Source of the DNA: Rhizophlyctis rosea
Taxonomy: Eukaryota > Chytridiomycota > Chytridiomycetes > Rhizophlyctidales > Rhizophlyctidaceae
DNA length: 64,000 bases
Assembly: GCA_027596075.1 (NCBI GenBank)
Contig: JADGJC010000001.1
Location: forward strand, 316,796-380,795
Reading direction: 5' to 3'
Positions 1 through 13,196 of the stretch are shown in pieces (position 1 is the first letter of the stretch; each line of letters opens with the position of its first letter). The notes below the pieces were generated by a model that searched no databases, was not told the origin of the DNA, and saw nothing but the letters and a program-made list of their open reading frames with translations. The translations under genes were made by a program, and so were the position numbers.

Positions 1-340
1 TTGAGGACGTATGAGCTTACGTGGAAGATCAAGGTCCAAAGCGAAGCGGAGGCAGCTGGAAAGGCAAAGTTGTAGATGGCAGTGTTCACATAGATAGAAA
101 TAAGACATATGTCACGAGACACAATCGTGGGGCTTGCAACGAAGTAAATGGTAAACGCAAATTTTTCTGTGATGTGGAGCAGATGACAATGATGTTATTG
201 ATTAAACAAAATAACACGTTGCAAGAAGAAAAATAACAAAAAACACACAATTATCTGTACGCAAAACTGAGGTATCCAAGGAAACTACATGAAAAGAAAA
301 ACCCCAACCCTACTCCACGAAAGTACGTCTGGAATTACAT
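1..340. other. Intergenic, window start
   Basis: Nothing convincing is seen here. The stretch is AT-rich and lies downstream of the bZIP gene. A 71-codon open frame at 21-236 has no recognisable features. Confidence 0.5.
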
Positions 341-2658
341 TCATTCCCTCCCCTTCCCCGTCCCATTCCACTTAACCAACTTCGCATCAATAACCTCCAA
401 ATCCAACTGCAAGAACCCTCCAACAAGTCCTTCCCGACCCTCCGTCCCATCCCCACCGACACCCAATCCACCCGCTCCCTCCCACCCCATATCCCCGCTC
501 GGTCCACCCGGCAAAGACGCAAGAAGCGACAACCGCGGGTACTCCCCACTCATCGCTTCATCAATCAACCGTCCCGATGCATCCGTGCAAATACGACGAC
601 ACTGAGGACCGGACGCCGAAGATTGCTGCGCGGAGATGGAGAAGGGGTATCCGTATGGCATGAGGCGGAGGAGATCGGACATGGCTACGGAGGGGATGGG
701 TGTGGTGGAGGGTGTGTACCAGTCTAATGGGCCGAGGTGGATGGGTTCATTTTGGTTTTGGATCCTAGATGATGCCAAGAGACCGTCAGCATGTGCTTGA
801 CAAATGAGACACGCCCCGTTGAGAGCAAAATCATGAAAGAAAAACTTACATATCTCCAGTCCTAATAACATCGCCTTTCCCAATCGTCCTCCCCGCAACT
901 CCACCAACCCTCCTACTCAACCTCTTTCCACCTGCCTGCCCCTGCCCCGCAGCTCCACCACGCCCCTTCTGCTCCTCTTGCTGCTTGAAAATAGCCCGTA
1001 ATTGCGCGATCTGCGCCCGCCCCCTCCTAGACAACCCTTCATCTCCAGCCAAAACGTCCAAAAGCTCCGTGAAGTTCCCATCCAGTGGCAGGTTTAAATA
1101 CGTAGAGTCAACAGTCTGAGAGGGTAGGGAGAAGGGAACAAGTTCCGATGATGACGGGGAGGATGATCCAAGTGTGGAGGATTGATAGTAAGGTGATGCC
1201 TCAATGTAGCGACGGGCCGCCACGGCGTGGTCGAGGTTGTATGGAGAAAAGGCTTTGCCTGCGATGTGTCCACCCAAATGCGGGCGGTTCGCACCAGGGA
1301 AGAAAAGCATGGCGAACGAAAAGAGGAAGACCATGAACACGGCCCCTACAGCAGCTTTTTTGTTGTGCGGCTGCTCCAAAAGTGTGTCCGTTGCTTTCCG
1401 TTTCGCCCCACCACCGACTCCAACCATCGACGCAGGAGGAACTCCAACCGCATCCATCGGAAGTCTAAACCCTCCATCCATCGCCACACCACCCTTCCTC
1501 AACCTCTCGTTCTCTCCCATCAACATCGCATTCCTCTGCTCCAACTCCAACACTTTCCGTTTCAACAACTCGTTCTCCTTGATTAGCTGTTGCGCGTGGG
1601 TTTCCAGAAGTTGGAGGTGCTCTCGCTTCCGCTTACGGGACTGGTCGGCAGCTTCACGGTTTTTAATCATGCGTTCGTGTCGTTTTGCTGCGGCTAGTGC
1701 GGCGGGATCTTGTGACTGAGGTGGTGAGGTGAGAGATGCGGGGGGTGTTGGCGGTGCTGTTGTGGGGACTAGAGTTGGTATGGCGGGGATTTGGATGAAG
1801 GTGGGGAGAGGCGTTGCGATTGGTGTGGCGGTTGCTGGTGAGATGGTGGGTAGGTCTTCCTGTTTTGGTACCAAAAACTGGAAGGAGGGTTGAGGGATGA
1901 AGTTGAGTGTAACGGGAGTGGCGGTTGGTGTTGAAGAGTCATCCTCTTCCTTTTTGATGGGAACGTGGAATTCTGAGAATTGACGTAAATTGAGAACATG
2001 ATACAAAGGAAGCAAAGAAGCGACCATCTATAAACTCACCGGTCCCAGGAGGAAGATTGATGATATCGGGCAATTCGGTCTTCTTCTTCCTTCCCGGCTT
2101 TCGTCGGTTCGGCTCCGTCAAAAGCTGCTGGCACAATTCTGCTGTTTGCGAATTCAGCACAGCGCTGACATCCAACGTTTCCGCCGGTCGTGACGGTGCC
2201 GCTATTGAAGGCGTTCCCTGTCCCACCGCCTTTGCGGTTTCGACCCCGGTGACAACCGCGCTTCCCGTGTTTGCCCCAACTGGAATTGTTCCATCCAATC
2301 CAATCAAAGCCTGCAAATCTTCAGCGCTAATGGGTACGTCATGGAGCTGGTCAGACATCAAAAATGGAGACAAGGACCCCTTCCCGGTCTTTCCGTTATC
2401 GCCATCAGAATCGGTCCCAGACTCTGTGCTCCATGTTGTGGCCGGTGGTGACGATATATGGGGAGGTGAGGAGCAGGTCGTCAAGGTGTCAAAAAGCATG
2501 GTTGGACTGGGCGGACCGTCGGGTTCATACGATGCAGATGAATATGACGGAGAGCTGTGAGGCTCCGCGATGTAATCCTGATTCAGGAAAGAAAACAAAA
2601 GCTCCTCGTCCGCAGACGGGAACGAGAGCGGTTCAACCGCCACTTGTTCCGAGCTCAT
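341..2658 (-). CDS. Membrane-tethered bZIP transcription factor, ATF6/CREB3-like
   Basis: Three exons on the minus strand, 2658-2040, 1972-850 and 764-341, have matching phases and give 721 aa. The N-terminal 300 residues are Ser/Pro/Thr-rich and acidic, like an activation domain. The basic region at about residues 305-325 carries NREAADQSRKRKR, which fits the bZIP N-x7-R signature and resembles ATF6/CREB. Six leucines at heptad spacing follow (about 329-366). A hydrophobic helix (about 413-431, FMVFLFSFAMLFF) then separates this cytosolic half from a C-terminal region of about 290 residues. In animals such factors sit in the ER and are released by site-1/site-2 proteolysis during stress. Here that role is inferred from architecture. 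RPHL just after the helix fits the site-1 protease RxxL pattern. Both introns have canonical ends. The bZIP and helix assignments are firm; the membership within ATF6, CREB3 or a fungus-specific branch is not. Confidence 0.9.
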
Positions 2659-3984
2659 TATGTGCGCAGAAGGGAATGAGTTCCGTAGTAGATGGGCGAC
2701 GGCTGGGCTTATGCACTCAGACTCAACAGGGGTAGGGTAAGATATGACGCGAGCCTATTTGCGTCCTATGTAATGGGTAGTTTTCAGATCTACACGATAC
2801 AAACGAGTAATGCACTGGTGTGATCTGTGGAGTTCTTTTTTGTTGTGGATGTGAAAGGAAATTGCATTGAATGTGAGCAGCTGGAATCTCTCAAAAGCAT
2901 TTGAATTTCCCACACTTATGCAGCTCATGCAGACCATGTGCTGTGGTGTGGCATTTTGGTGGCACATTGGGCATTCCTCCAAGGTCTTGGGCAGTGTAGC
3001 AACTTAGCAAGTATGCTGTCTAGTTGTGACGATGGAATGACTCCGAATGTTGGATTTCATGCATGGCGCACATGTGGCGCATGTCAGTGGACACTTGTAA
3101 CCCAAACCCAATTGTCCCTCCCATATATGCCGAATGATCGGATTCATCTTGATCTGGCCAACTGGTCACTGCGCCCATACTGGGTTCATCTTTCCCGGGA
3201 AATGGCGAGAGGGCGGAGCTGACTTGGACAGTGTGGATTCTGTGGGTGTGGGGAGTGACTTCAACGGTTCGGGTTCATGGTATGCAAGCCACACAACCCC
3301 CACTCATCATGCAGAGTGGCAATGTGGCATGTTAAAGGTGTCACAAAACCGCATCCGCATTTGGCACCCCATAACGTAAGCTGCCGGTAGCAACCAACCA
3401 GCCTTCAGGGTCCTTGACGCCGAAGGGCCCACCTGCAATGTAAATTTATCTACAGTACCTAACAAAAAAAGTTTACATGTACAGAATCTGCAAACAACCG
3501 AGCACAAGCATCTAAGGGATCATTTGTTCTTATTTCGTACCAAATCTTCCGAGTCTTGCGGCATTGTGCTTCGCTGGGAGAGCACGATATTCATTCAATA
3601 CGTGCTCATCACACCTCGTCGAATTTATAGGACTCTCCGGGGGCCATTGCCGTGCAGCTGTCGCATCATGATGATGGGATTGTTTGCATATATAAAGCTT
3701 TTGGTGCTTACATTGGCAGATGGTTGAGACTCCGATTTTGTCTCGGTGACGCAACTTTCGCACTCATAAGTTACATGCGCAGTATCGGCACTCAGATATC
3801 AGAAAGCGAATCGATCTCCCTCTCAACATCTCCCTCTCAACTCCCAAAAGGCAAGAAAGAATGGGTGAAGACTTTTGTAAAGGCGGGAACCAGCCCGCAG
3901 AATGGTATTTGCAATTTACAGACAAACTTAAAGACTCGCGCTTGGTAATTCAGTCCAACTTTCTCACCCGTTACCCTCCGATAT
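2659..3984. other. Intergenic, 1.3 kb
   Basis: This stretch lies between the starts of the bZIP gene and the end of the esterase gene. Open frames are short and lack recognisable domains. A 14-bp tandem duplication (ATCTCCCTCTCAAC, twice) sits at about 3814-3841. No RNA gene was recognised. Confidence 0.5.
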
Positions 3985-5360
3985 TTACAAACATTGAGAG
4001 TACCACTGGTTGCTGACTTTACATGTAGAGCCAGATTGGCAACAAGTGGGGCCAGTGTACCCCTGACCACCACATTGGCCATATTTGACAGCGCAGTTAC
4101 CGCCAGTGGAACCACCGCCGTTGGTAGTCGGAACAGGAGTAGTTGTGCGGGTAGTAGTGGTGGGGTTGGATCCGCCTCCAGAGCAACGACCGCAAGAAGC
4201 ATTGCAGTATCCTGCCATCCAGGATTCGGAGCACTGGATTTGTGAGTGTGACTTTAGTGAATTGTATTGAATTGGGTTGCTTTTGCATATATGATAAACA
4301 ATGATGAAGATGTGGAGGCCCCATGATGTCTTACCTTGCCCCACGAAGCTTGTTGCGCGCAGGTGTAATCACCCGATGGAGCAACATCCGTGCAGGAGCC
4401 TGAGATGGTTGTGGTTTGTGCCCTGGTGGTAGTGGTAGTCCGGACCGTAGTGGTGGGAGTGGAGCCGCCGCTGCCCAAGCCCAAAACGCTGACAAGGACG
4501 GGGTACATCTTGTTGGCCATCTACAAAATGCCACATTTAGCAACTGATAGGGTGGACTAATTGACATCCATCTCATAACGAATGACCCACCTTGACGTTG
4601 CCCGCATCATTGGGGTGGACACCATCGCCGGTATCGGTAGCGGTGTTGAAGCCACTGTATTGATCAACAACGGTGATGGGAGAAGTAGAGGTGGATTTGG
4701 AGGCAACCCAGCTCGGGATGGCAGCGTTCAAGGCTTGGACACGGGAGTTGCAGTCGGCGCAGTTGGATGGGTTCATAGGAAGGATTTGGGCGACGATGAT
4801 CTTCATTCTTGGATTGCTGTTGCGCATTTGGTCGACAAGTGTGCTGAAGGCGGCAGTAATGGTAGCGGGGCTCTTGTTGTTCCAGACATCGTTAGTTCCG
4901 AAGTGCATCATGACGACGTCGGGCTTGGTTTGGGAGAGCCAGCCGACGAGACTGCCGTCGCTGGCGACGTTGGTGGCGAGGAAACCACTGGAAAGGAGAG
5001 ATGAATTGATTTCAATGCTACTTTATTGATTGCATCATTGATCATATTCACATACCCGTGTCCTTCGTTCTCTCCATCATACGAGGGTACATTGGGGCAA
5101 CCTTGACCCGGCAAAGTGCCCACAAAGTCAACTTGGCTAGAGAGCCCAGCTTGGTCGAGCTTCTGCCAGAGATAGGCACGCCAGCAGCCGGGCGAGCCGG
5201 TGATACTGTCGCCTTTATGTCACAAAGTTGTTAGCGCTCAAGGTTGTCGGTCTCTTATCCAGGTTCCACGGTACATACCAAGCGCCATGACCTTGGTCGC
5301 AGCAGAAACGCTGGACACCCCAGCCAGCAAGAGGGCTGCAATGGAAGCTTTGACTTGCAT
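3985..5360 (-). CDS. Secreted CE3-family esterase with Cys-rich module and CBM1
   Basis: Five exons (5360-5279, 5212-5056, 4987-4591, 4520-4335, 4233-3985) join in frame to 356 aa. An N-terminal signal peptide ([20 protein letters not shown]) is followed by an SGNH hydrolase domain. GDS gives Ser30, HFGTND carries Asn112, and DGVHPND gives Asp201/His204. The order and the [16 protein letters not shown] start match carbohydrate esterase family 3, whose members deacetylate xylan. A Ser/Thr linker leads to a six-cysteine module (CTDVAP...WGKC..WM..YC..SCGRC) whose last three cysteines follow the ShK C-x3-C-x2-C spacing. A second linker leads to a fungal CBM1 ([15 protein letters not shown]) that ends the protein. 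Exon 4/5 splits the cysteine module. A TATA-like TATAAG lies about 90 nt upstream. The acetylxylan substrate is inferred from the family. Confidence 0.9.
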
Positions 5361-6702
5361 GATGTCTAATCTGGAATTTCACGGAAGGGGACTTTCGAGG
5401 ATAGAGAGTGGGGGATGACAAGGGCGATTTTGTCCCGCACCGTCCAACTTATACACCCCAACAACCCTGTCCAAACCGACGTAAAGCAAGGAAGACCAGG
5501 TCTTTTGTGGGGTGGGGGGTGAAATGGTTGTCACATCCCCGCACCATCCTGACACGCAAAACTGGCTCATATTTGTGCGACCACCGAGGTGAGTTTCAAA
5601 GGCAAAAACTTCCCAATGAATATGAAATTCAGCATGTCGCACCAAGACAGGTCATGATAATGCACATGCGCGGCAATACGCCACTGCGATGGGTTGGGGT
5701 GGTCAGAGCGTTTTGCAAGAATGTCAAGTGCCAGGTGTCAGGTCGTGGGGAATGGGAAGGACACTGGTAGGAGGGCATGTATGGGGATGCTCTGCTTGGG
5801 GACCACGCCTGTCCGGATCGGTGGCATAAAGTAAGGGATGGGGAGGGTTGTTCACAGTTGCATGGAGAACGAAAACTTGTTGTGGGTGGATGGCACAAGA
5901 CAGAGACGTTTGACAACATGGGATGTAATCACCGCCTCGAACTTCAACAATTGGTGATGTTGGTGCCGCAACACTCGTGAGTCGACTATCATTCAGGGAA
6001 TAAATGGAGGTGGATAATGCTTGACAGGCACATGAACGATTGACCAGCATGCGCTGCATTGCAGGAAATGGTGGGGTGCATCTTCGTCCGCCCCTTTACC
6101 ACCTTCGATGTGCTCACTAGGGTGACCTAAGTGCGCATCCCGAGTGGGTACATTTAGACCTTACCCCAGAATGATAAGTCCAAATAAGTTTCCGAAACAA
6201 ACAGTGCACGGATTTCAACATCCAGAATCAATGGCCCTCAATGGCTGTCTATAAGAAGACACAAATCGAGATACAAGTTTCTCCATTGAAATGGCCAGTG
6301 GCTACTGAGAGAAGCACTGATGTGTCACGTGTTTTCGGAACCTATTAACACGTCCGACTGCGTATTTTACGGACTGGAAGCCTCAAGCAATGAGATCAAG
6401 CCGTGACCTTTAGATATTTTGATTGATGAATATTGCTCATACTGGGCCTGACATTTCGGTTTTGCTAGCTACAAAATCCAAAAGTGCGGGAGACTGAACT
6501 ACGTGCAAGTTTGTTTATTTACCGAGTTTGCCCTTGGGTAGTAGGAGCGATCTAGCCAAAAACGGACAAATGAGCGATAAATTTAGCCACTCTGGCTGCG
6601 GATTTTTGGTCCGATCCTTTGCCATGTAGCTTTCCGTTCCCATTCCCACCACACTGATTCTCAACACCCTTCGAAATATCAAAAATACAGCACCCGCCGC
6701 GC
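5361..6702. other. Intergenic between divergent CE3 and FIGNL1 genes
   Basis: This 1.3-kb stretch separates two divergently transcribed genes and should hold both promoters. Apart from the TATA-like site near 5450 I see no repeat, RNA gene or convincing coding frame. Confidence 0.5.
5446..5455 (-). promoter_or_regulatory. Possible TATA element of the CE3 esterase gene
   Basis: On the minus strand GTATAAGTTG lies about 90 nt upstream of the esterase start codon. The distance suits a fungal TATA box. No transcript start is known, so this is a weak call. Confidence 0.3.
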
Positions 6703-9668
<2,966 letters not shown>

Positions 9669-9833
9669 AAGTAGACAATTTGGTTTGCTAAACGGCATGG
9701 GTTGTCGTATAGCACTGTATATAGATGTACAAATTTCACATAGTTCAAATTGCAATATAGGAATGCGCGTATGTATGCAATGGTACTTGTATTGATTTTG
9801 TATGTGCATTATGCGTCACACGAGCCTGGACCT

Positions 9834-10424
9834 TCACTTCAAGCTATTGAGGAAAGTGCGCCCACGCACAGATTCCAGAATGAAATCAAGCAGCATTTCG
9901 TACACATTGGCCACTCGACCGCCGAAGTCCTGCACCATCTTTTCCCGCTCCTCCGTCGAACCCTCCTCCCAACCAACCAGAGGCTCATTGACTTCGTTCA
10001 TCAACGCGATGAAAGCCTCCCGGACCGGTTGCCTCGTTTCGCTGTACACCCGCTTGTATTCCGCCAGCTTCAGGCGTTCCCTTTCCATGTGGTCCAAATC
10101 AGGAAGCATGCCGCTGGTTTTTTTGATCATTGACCTCCCTTCGTAGCGGAACATCGTCGCGCCCCCGCCGTGACTGCCGTCCGCTTGGTCGTGGGAAGTT
10201 GTGAAGCCGTACGTGACCCATTGGTTGTAAGCTGAACGAGCGGCGTTGAAGATCTTTTCGAACTTTGTTATGATTGTGTGACGGAGTTGCGTGACTTCGT
10301 TTGCGGACATGGAGGTTATTGTGGTGATTTTTTGGTCGAGGATTGAGGAGAGGTGGAGGTGGTATTGGAGTTCTTCGCGTTTAATTCTTCCTTCGGGGAT
10401 TTTGGAGTGTTCGAGGTTGGACAT
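9834..10424 (-). CDS. Hypothetical helical protein, 196 aa
   Basis: This is an intronless frame of 196 codons, convergent with FIGNL1 (165 bp apart). The product is rich in charged residues with long predicted helical stretches, for example residues 57-70 (EKIFNAARSAYNQW) and a Glu/Arg/Lys-rich middle (MERERLKLAEYKRVYSE). It has no signal peptide, membrane segment or motif I recognise. I cannot name a family. Coding status rests on length, residue composition and the absence of a competing frame. Confidence 0.6.
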   Translation of the reverse strand: MSNLEHSKIPEGRIKREELQYHLHLSSILDQKITTITSMSANEVTQLRHTIITKFEKIFNAARSAYNQWVTYGFTTSHDQADGSHGGGATMFRYEGRSMIKKTSGMLPDLDHMERERLKLAEYKRVYSETRQPVREAFIALMNEVNEPLVGWEEGSTEEREKMVQDFGGRVANVYEMLLDFILESVRGRTFLNSLK

Positions 10425-11486
10425 TGTTTCGATGGTCGTGGTGTTGACGTTCCCTTAACGAGGTGTTGTTTTTGTTATGTAATGAGTTATAGTCTGCTTT
10501 GAGGAGGTTGTGGGGTTTGTGGGAAAGTGTTGGTGTGGGAAAGTTTGGGATGGGGAAAGGGGAGGAAGGGTGTTACCAGTTGACGGGGGTGGTCACATTT
10601 CGCAGTCGTTTTGCTTCGCCACCATGATTCAGGGTCCTTGAAACGTGGGCCTCACCCGAATCTCGATCCAGATCCCGTCAACCGACTCCCACACTCCGAG
10701 CTGCGAAGGCACCTCCTTAGCATACAAGCACTCGCTCCCAAAGTCTATTGCAATGGATATGTTGCGGTGCATCTTCATTGTTAGTCTTGGTATGCTTACT
10801 CTCAAAACCCTTTCCAGCCACACGCTCAATGTTCAGCCAGTTGCTTTCTGCTCTGCTTCATTGCCTGTGAGTCTCATGGCGACTTGCATTTTCCAGGAAA
10901 ATGAAGTCGACCACTAGGAGAGAAGAACAGGGGGAGAAAAGGAGGGAAAGCGATGTGAGTGGGGTAACCAGGGACCCGAAGAGTTTGGGTTGAAGAGAAG
11001 AGGATAAAGCAAGTCATTTTCGACCAATTCAGATAGCAACTTATAGCAGGGTGTCCGGTAACAGAGACTGAGTTGAGACCAAGCTGCATATCCAAGTGAG
11101 CAACTCAGACAGAAATTGAGTAGCTTAGCATGAGACAGTAACTTGGCTATATCAATAATGATAGTCGGGGGCAGCCAATATCAAAAGAGTAGTTATGAAT
11201 GTTAGGGGTCCGAGTGGAGTGCGGAACAGCCTGCCGAACCTGATGTTTACTATTGTTTACCACGAAATGAGTGGCGTCGGCTCCTAAATGAAACGAAGAG
11301 TCATTCTGGAGGGTGCACGCGTTCATTTGGGGATCATACCTTCTGAAGCTTCGATGAAGTGCTGATTGTCGTCACCCACTCATATTGCCCATAAATATCA
11401 TCTTCCAGCTACGTTTGTCCTTCGATCGTTCCCTTCAAAAACTCCGCACATATTTGCATCATTAAAAACGCGCAATTCATTCGACC
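10425..11486. other. Intergenic with an unresolved minus-strand frame
   Basis: No gene could be built. A minus-strand frame at 10629-10829 ends in well-composed protein-like sequence (ESVDGIWIEIRVRP), and ACTAAC followed by AAG (about 10764-10773) resembles an intron 3' end. All three upstream frames close within 100 nt, so no consistent start or exon chain was found. Two TGTTTAC motifs lie at 11244-11260, upstream of the LIM gene. Confidence 0.35.
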
Positions 11487-13196
11487 ATGACTATAGGCAC
11501 GCAACAAAACACTTCCCAAGCTCAACAACAGCAAGAGGATGGCAAGTTTCTCTCTCTGAAAGACCGTCTTGCCCGATACAACAATGCTTTCGGTGGTACG
11601 ACAGCGGCTCCACCTCCCTTGCCAACGGGCAAGGCGCAATACACATCAGCTGGCGTTCAACGCGCCGTCGAGCAACAGCGTTCAAAACCGGATTTACGCG
11701 AACCTTCCCCCAGAAATTCCATCACGGACACCACTTCCTCACCATCTCAATACCGTCGATCCAGCGAAACACCTGCTCCTCTCTCCCATTACCAAAGATC
11801 GGGCGCCACGAGGGGTTCTCAATTTGAGAATTTGAAGGGCGGAGCACATGCTAGTACGCCGGATCTCTCCTCTTTTAAAGAGCAGAAGGTGCAGCAGGAT
11901 AATGGGGCCGGAGGGAAATCTCTGAAGCTTGCGGATCGGTTGGCCGCCTATCAGCAGGCGGCTAGTGCTACTGGGTCGACGGCATCCTTGCATACATCTA
12001 GGGAGGCATTGCCAGGAGGTGGCGGGGATAAATGGTCTTCTCATGGAAGGTTATTTGGGGCTGGTGCCGGCAATACGGGCTCGCAGAATAAGTTACAAGG
12101 TTCAAGAGATCAATTGAGTCAGAATAAGTTACAAGGCTCGCGCGATCAATTGAGTCAGAACAAGCTACAAGGTTCACGGGATCAGTTGAGCGCTCGAGAC
12201 CAGAATTTGAATAAAGGTAGCACCACCTCGTCCTACACCAGACCAGCCGCAACAACTTCTTCCACCACCCCCTCCACATCCACACCTTCCAAACCTGCCC
12301 CAACCACCGCCGCTGCCTCATCAGCCCCCGCCGGCAAATTTGGCGGCACGCCTCGCTGCGAGTCCTGTTCCAAACCAGTCTATCTCGTTGAACAACTCAC
12401 TCTTGACGGCAAAATCTTTCACAAAACCTGTCTCAAATGCGCGCACTGTAAGGCAACTCTCAAAATGGGAAATCTTGCATCGATGGGCGGCGTCTATTAC
12501 TGCAAGCCGCATTTCAAGCAGCTGTTCAAAACGAAGGGCAATTACAGTGAAGGTTTTGGGAAGGAGGATCCAAAGAAGGCGTGGGTTGCGGGACAGACGG
12601 CGGCACCATCGAGTGGAGGGGCTGCCGCATTGGCTAGTGCTGGCAGAGCAATTGTGTCTGGGTCTCAACCCGAACTGGCGGCGGCTTCACAAGAGGAAGG
12701 GGAAGCTGAACAGAAGGAGCGGCAAGCGGAACATAGAGATTCTAGTGTCAGTTTAGAACGGCAGGAATCTCGTACGACGGAACGCAATGAGAGCACTATC
12801 GACATGCCAACGACAGAAACGACAAATAAGGCTGCCGAGCCCAAGTCACAGCAGCAGGAGGACAGGCAGTCTTCAGTTGCGGAGAGAAAGCAGGAGGAGA
12901 ACAGGGCGTCCTCAGTTGAAGCAACACAGCAGGAGGAAAGCAGGCATTCTTCAGTTGCAAAAACTCAGGAGGAGGAGAGTAGGGCTTCTTCAGCTGCGCA
13001 TAGCGCGAACACGGACGGTCAAGAGCAGAAAGATCTAGATGCAACTCTGGCGGAGGGTGCTGGCAAAATTAGAATTTCAGAAGTTAGGCAATCGAAGGGG
13101 GTAGAGCAAATGGTTTCTGACGAGAGGGCGGAGAATGAAACTCGGAGTGATGAGGATGAGGATGAGGATCAAGAAGAGGAAGAAATGGATGATTGA
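11487..13196 (+). CDS. Single LIM-domain protein with repeat-rich flanks
   Basis: An intronless gene encodes 569 aa. One LIM domain lies at about residues 291-343: CESC, then FHKTC, CAHC and a final CKPH supply the eight zinc ligands in the usual order. Two copies of a short motif precede it, SLKDRLARYNNA (about 23-34) and SLKLADRLAAYQQA (about 145-158). Similar LKDRxAxYQ segments occur next to LIM domains in EPLIN-like and other actin-associated proteins, so a cytoskeletal role is possible but inferred. Three perfect 12-residue repeats (SQNKLQGSRDQL) lie at 199-234. The C-terminal 150 residues are Glu/Gln/Ser-rich with imperfect EESRxSSV repeats and end in an acidic tail. LIM domains bind protein partners, not DNA. 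Confidence 0.86.
   Translation: MTIGTQQNTSQAQQQQEDGKFLSLKDRLARYNNAFGGTTAAPPPLPTGKAQYTSAGVQRAVEQQRSKPDLREPSPRNSITDTTSSPSQYRRSSETPAPLSHYQRSGATRGSQFENLKGGAHASTPDLSSFKEQKVQQDNGAGGKSLKLADRLAAYQQAASATGSTASLHTSREALPGGGGDKWSSHGRLFGAGAGNTGSQNKLQGSRDQLSQNKLQGSRDQLSQNKLQGSRDQLSARDQNLNKGSTTSSYTRPAATTSSTTPSTSTPSKPAPTTAAASSAPAGKFGGTPRCESCSKPVYLVEQLTLDGKIFHKTCLKCAHCKATLKMGNLASMGGVYYCKPHFKQLFKTKGNYSEGFGKEDPKKAWVAGQTAAPSSGGAAALASAGRAIVSGSQPELAAASQEEGEAEQKERQAEHRDSSVSLERQESRTTERNESTIDMPTTETTNKAAEPKSQQQEDRQSSVAERKQEENRASSVEATQQEESRHSSVAKTQEEESRASSAAHSANTDGQEQKDLDATLAEGAGKIRISEVRQSKGVEQMVSDERAENETRSDEDEDEDQEEEEMDD
12081..12188 (+). repeat. Three tandem 36-bp units inside the LIM gene
   Basis: Three in-frame copies of a 36-bp unit encode SQNKLQGSRDQL three times. 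The DNA copies differ at several third-codon positions although the peptides are identical, so purifying selection may act on the repeat. Copy number could vary between isolates. Confidence 0.9.

Noticed and set aside
4233..4520. ShK-like module read as a toxin
   Set aside because: It is a linker-flanked accessory module of a secreted esterase; only the cysteine spacing resembles ShK.
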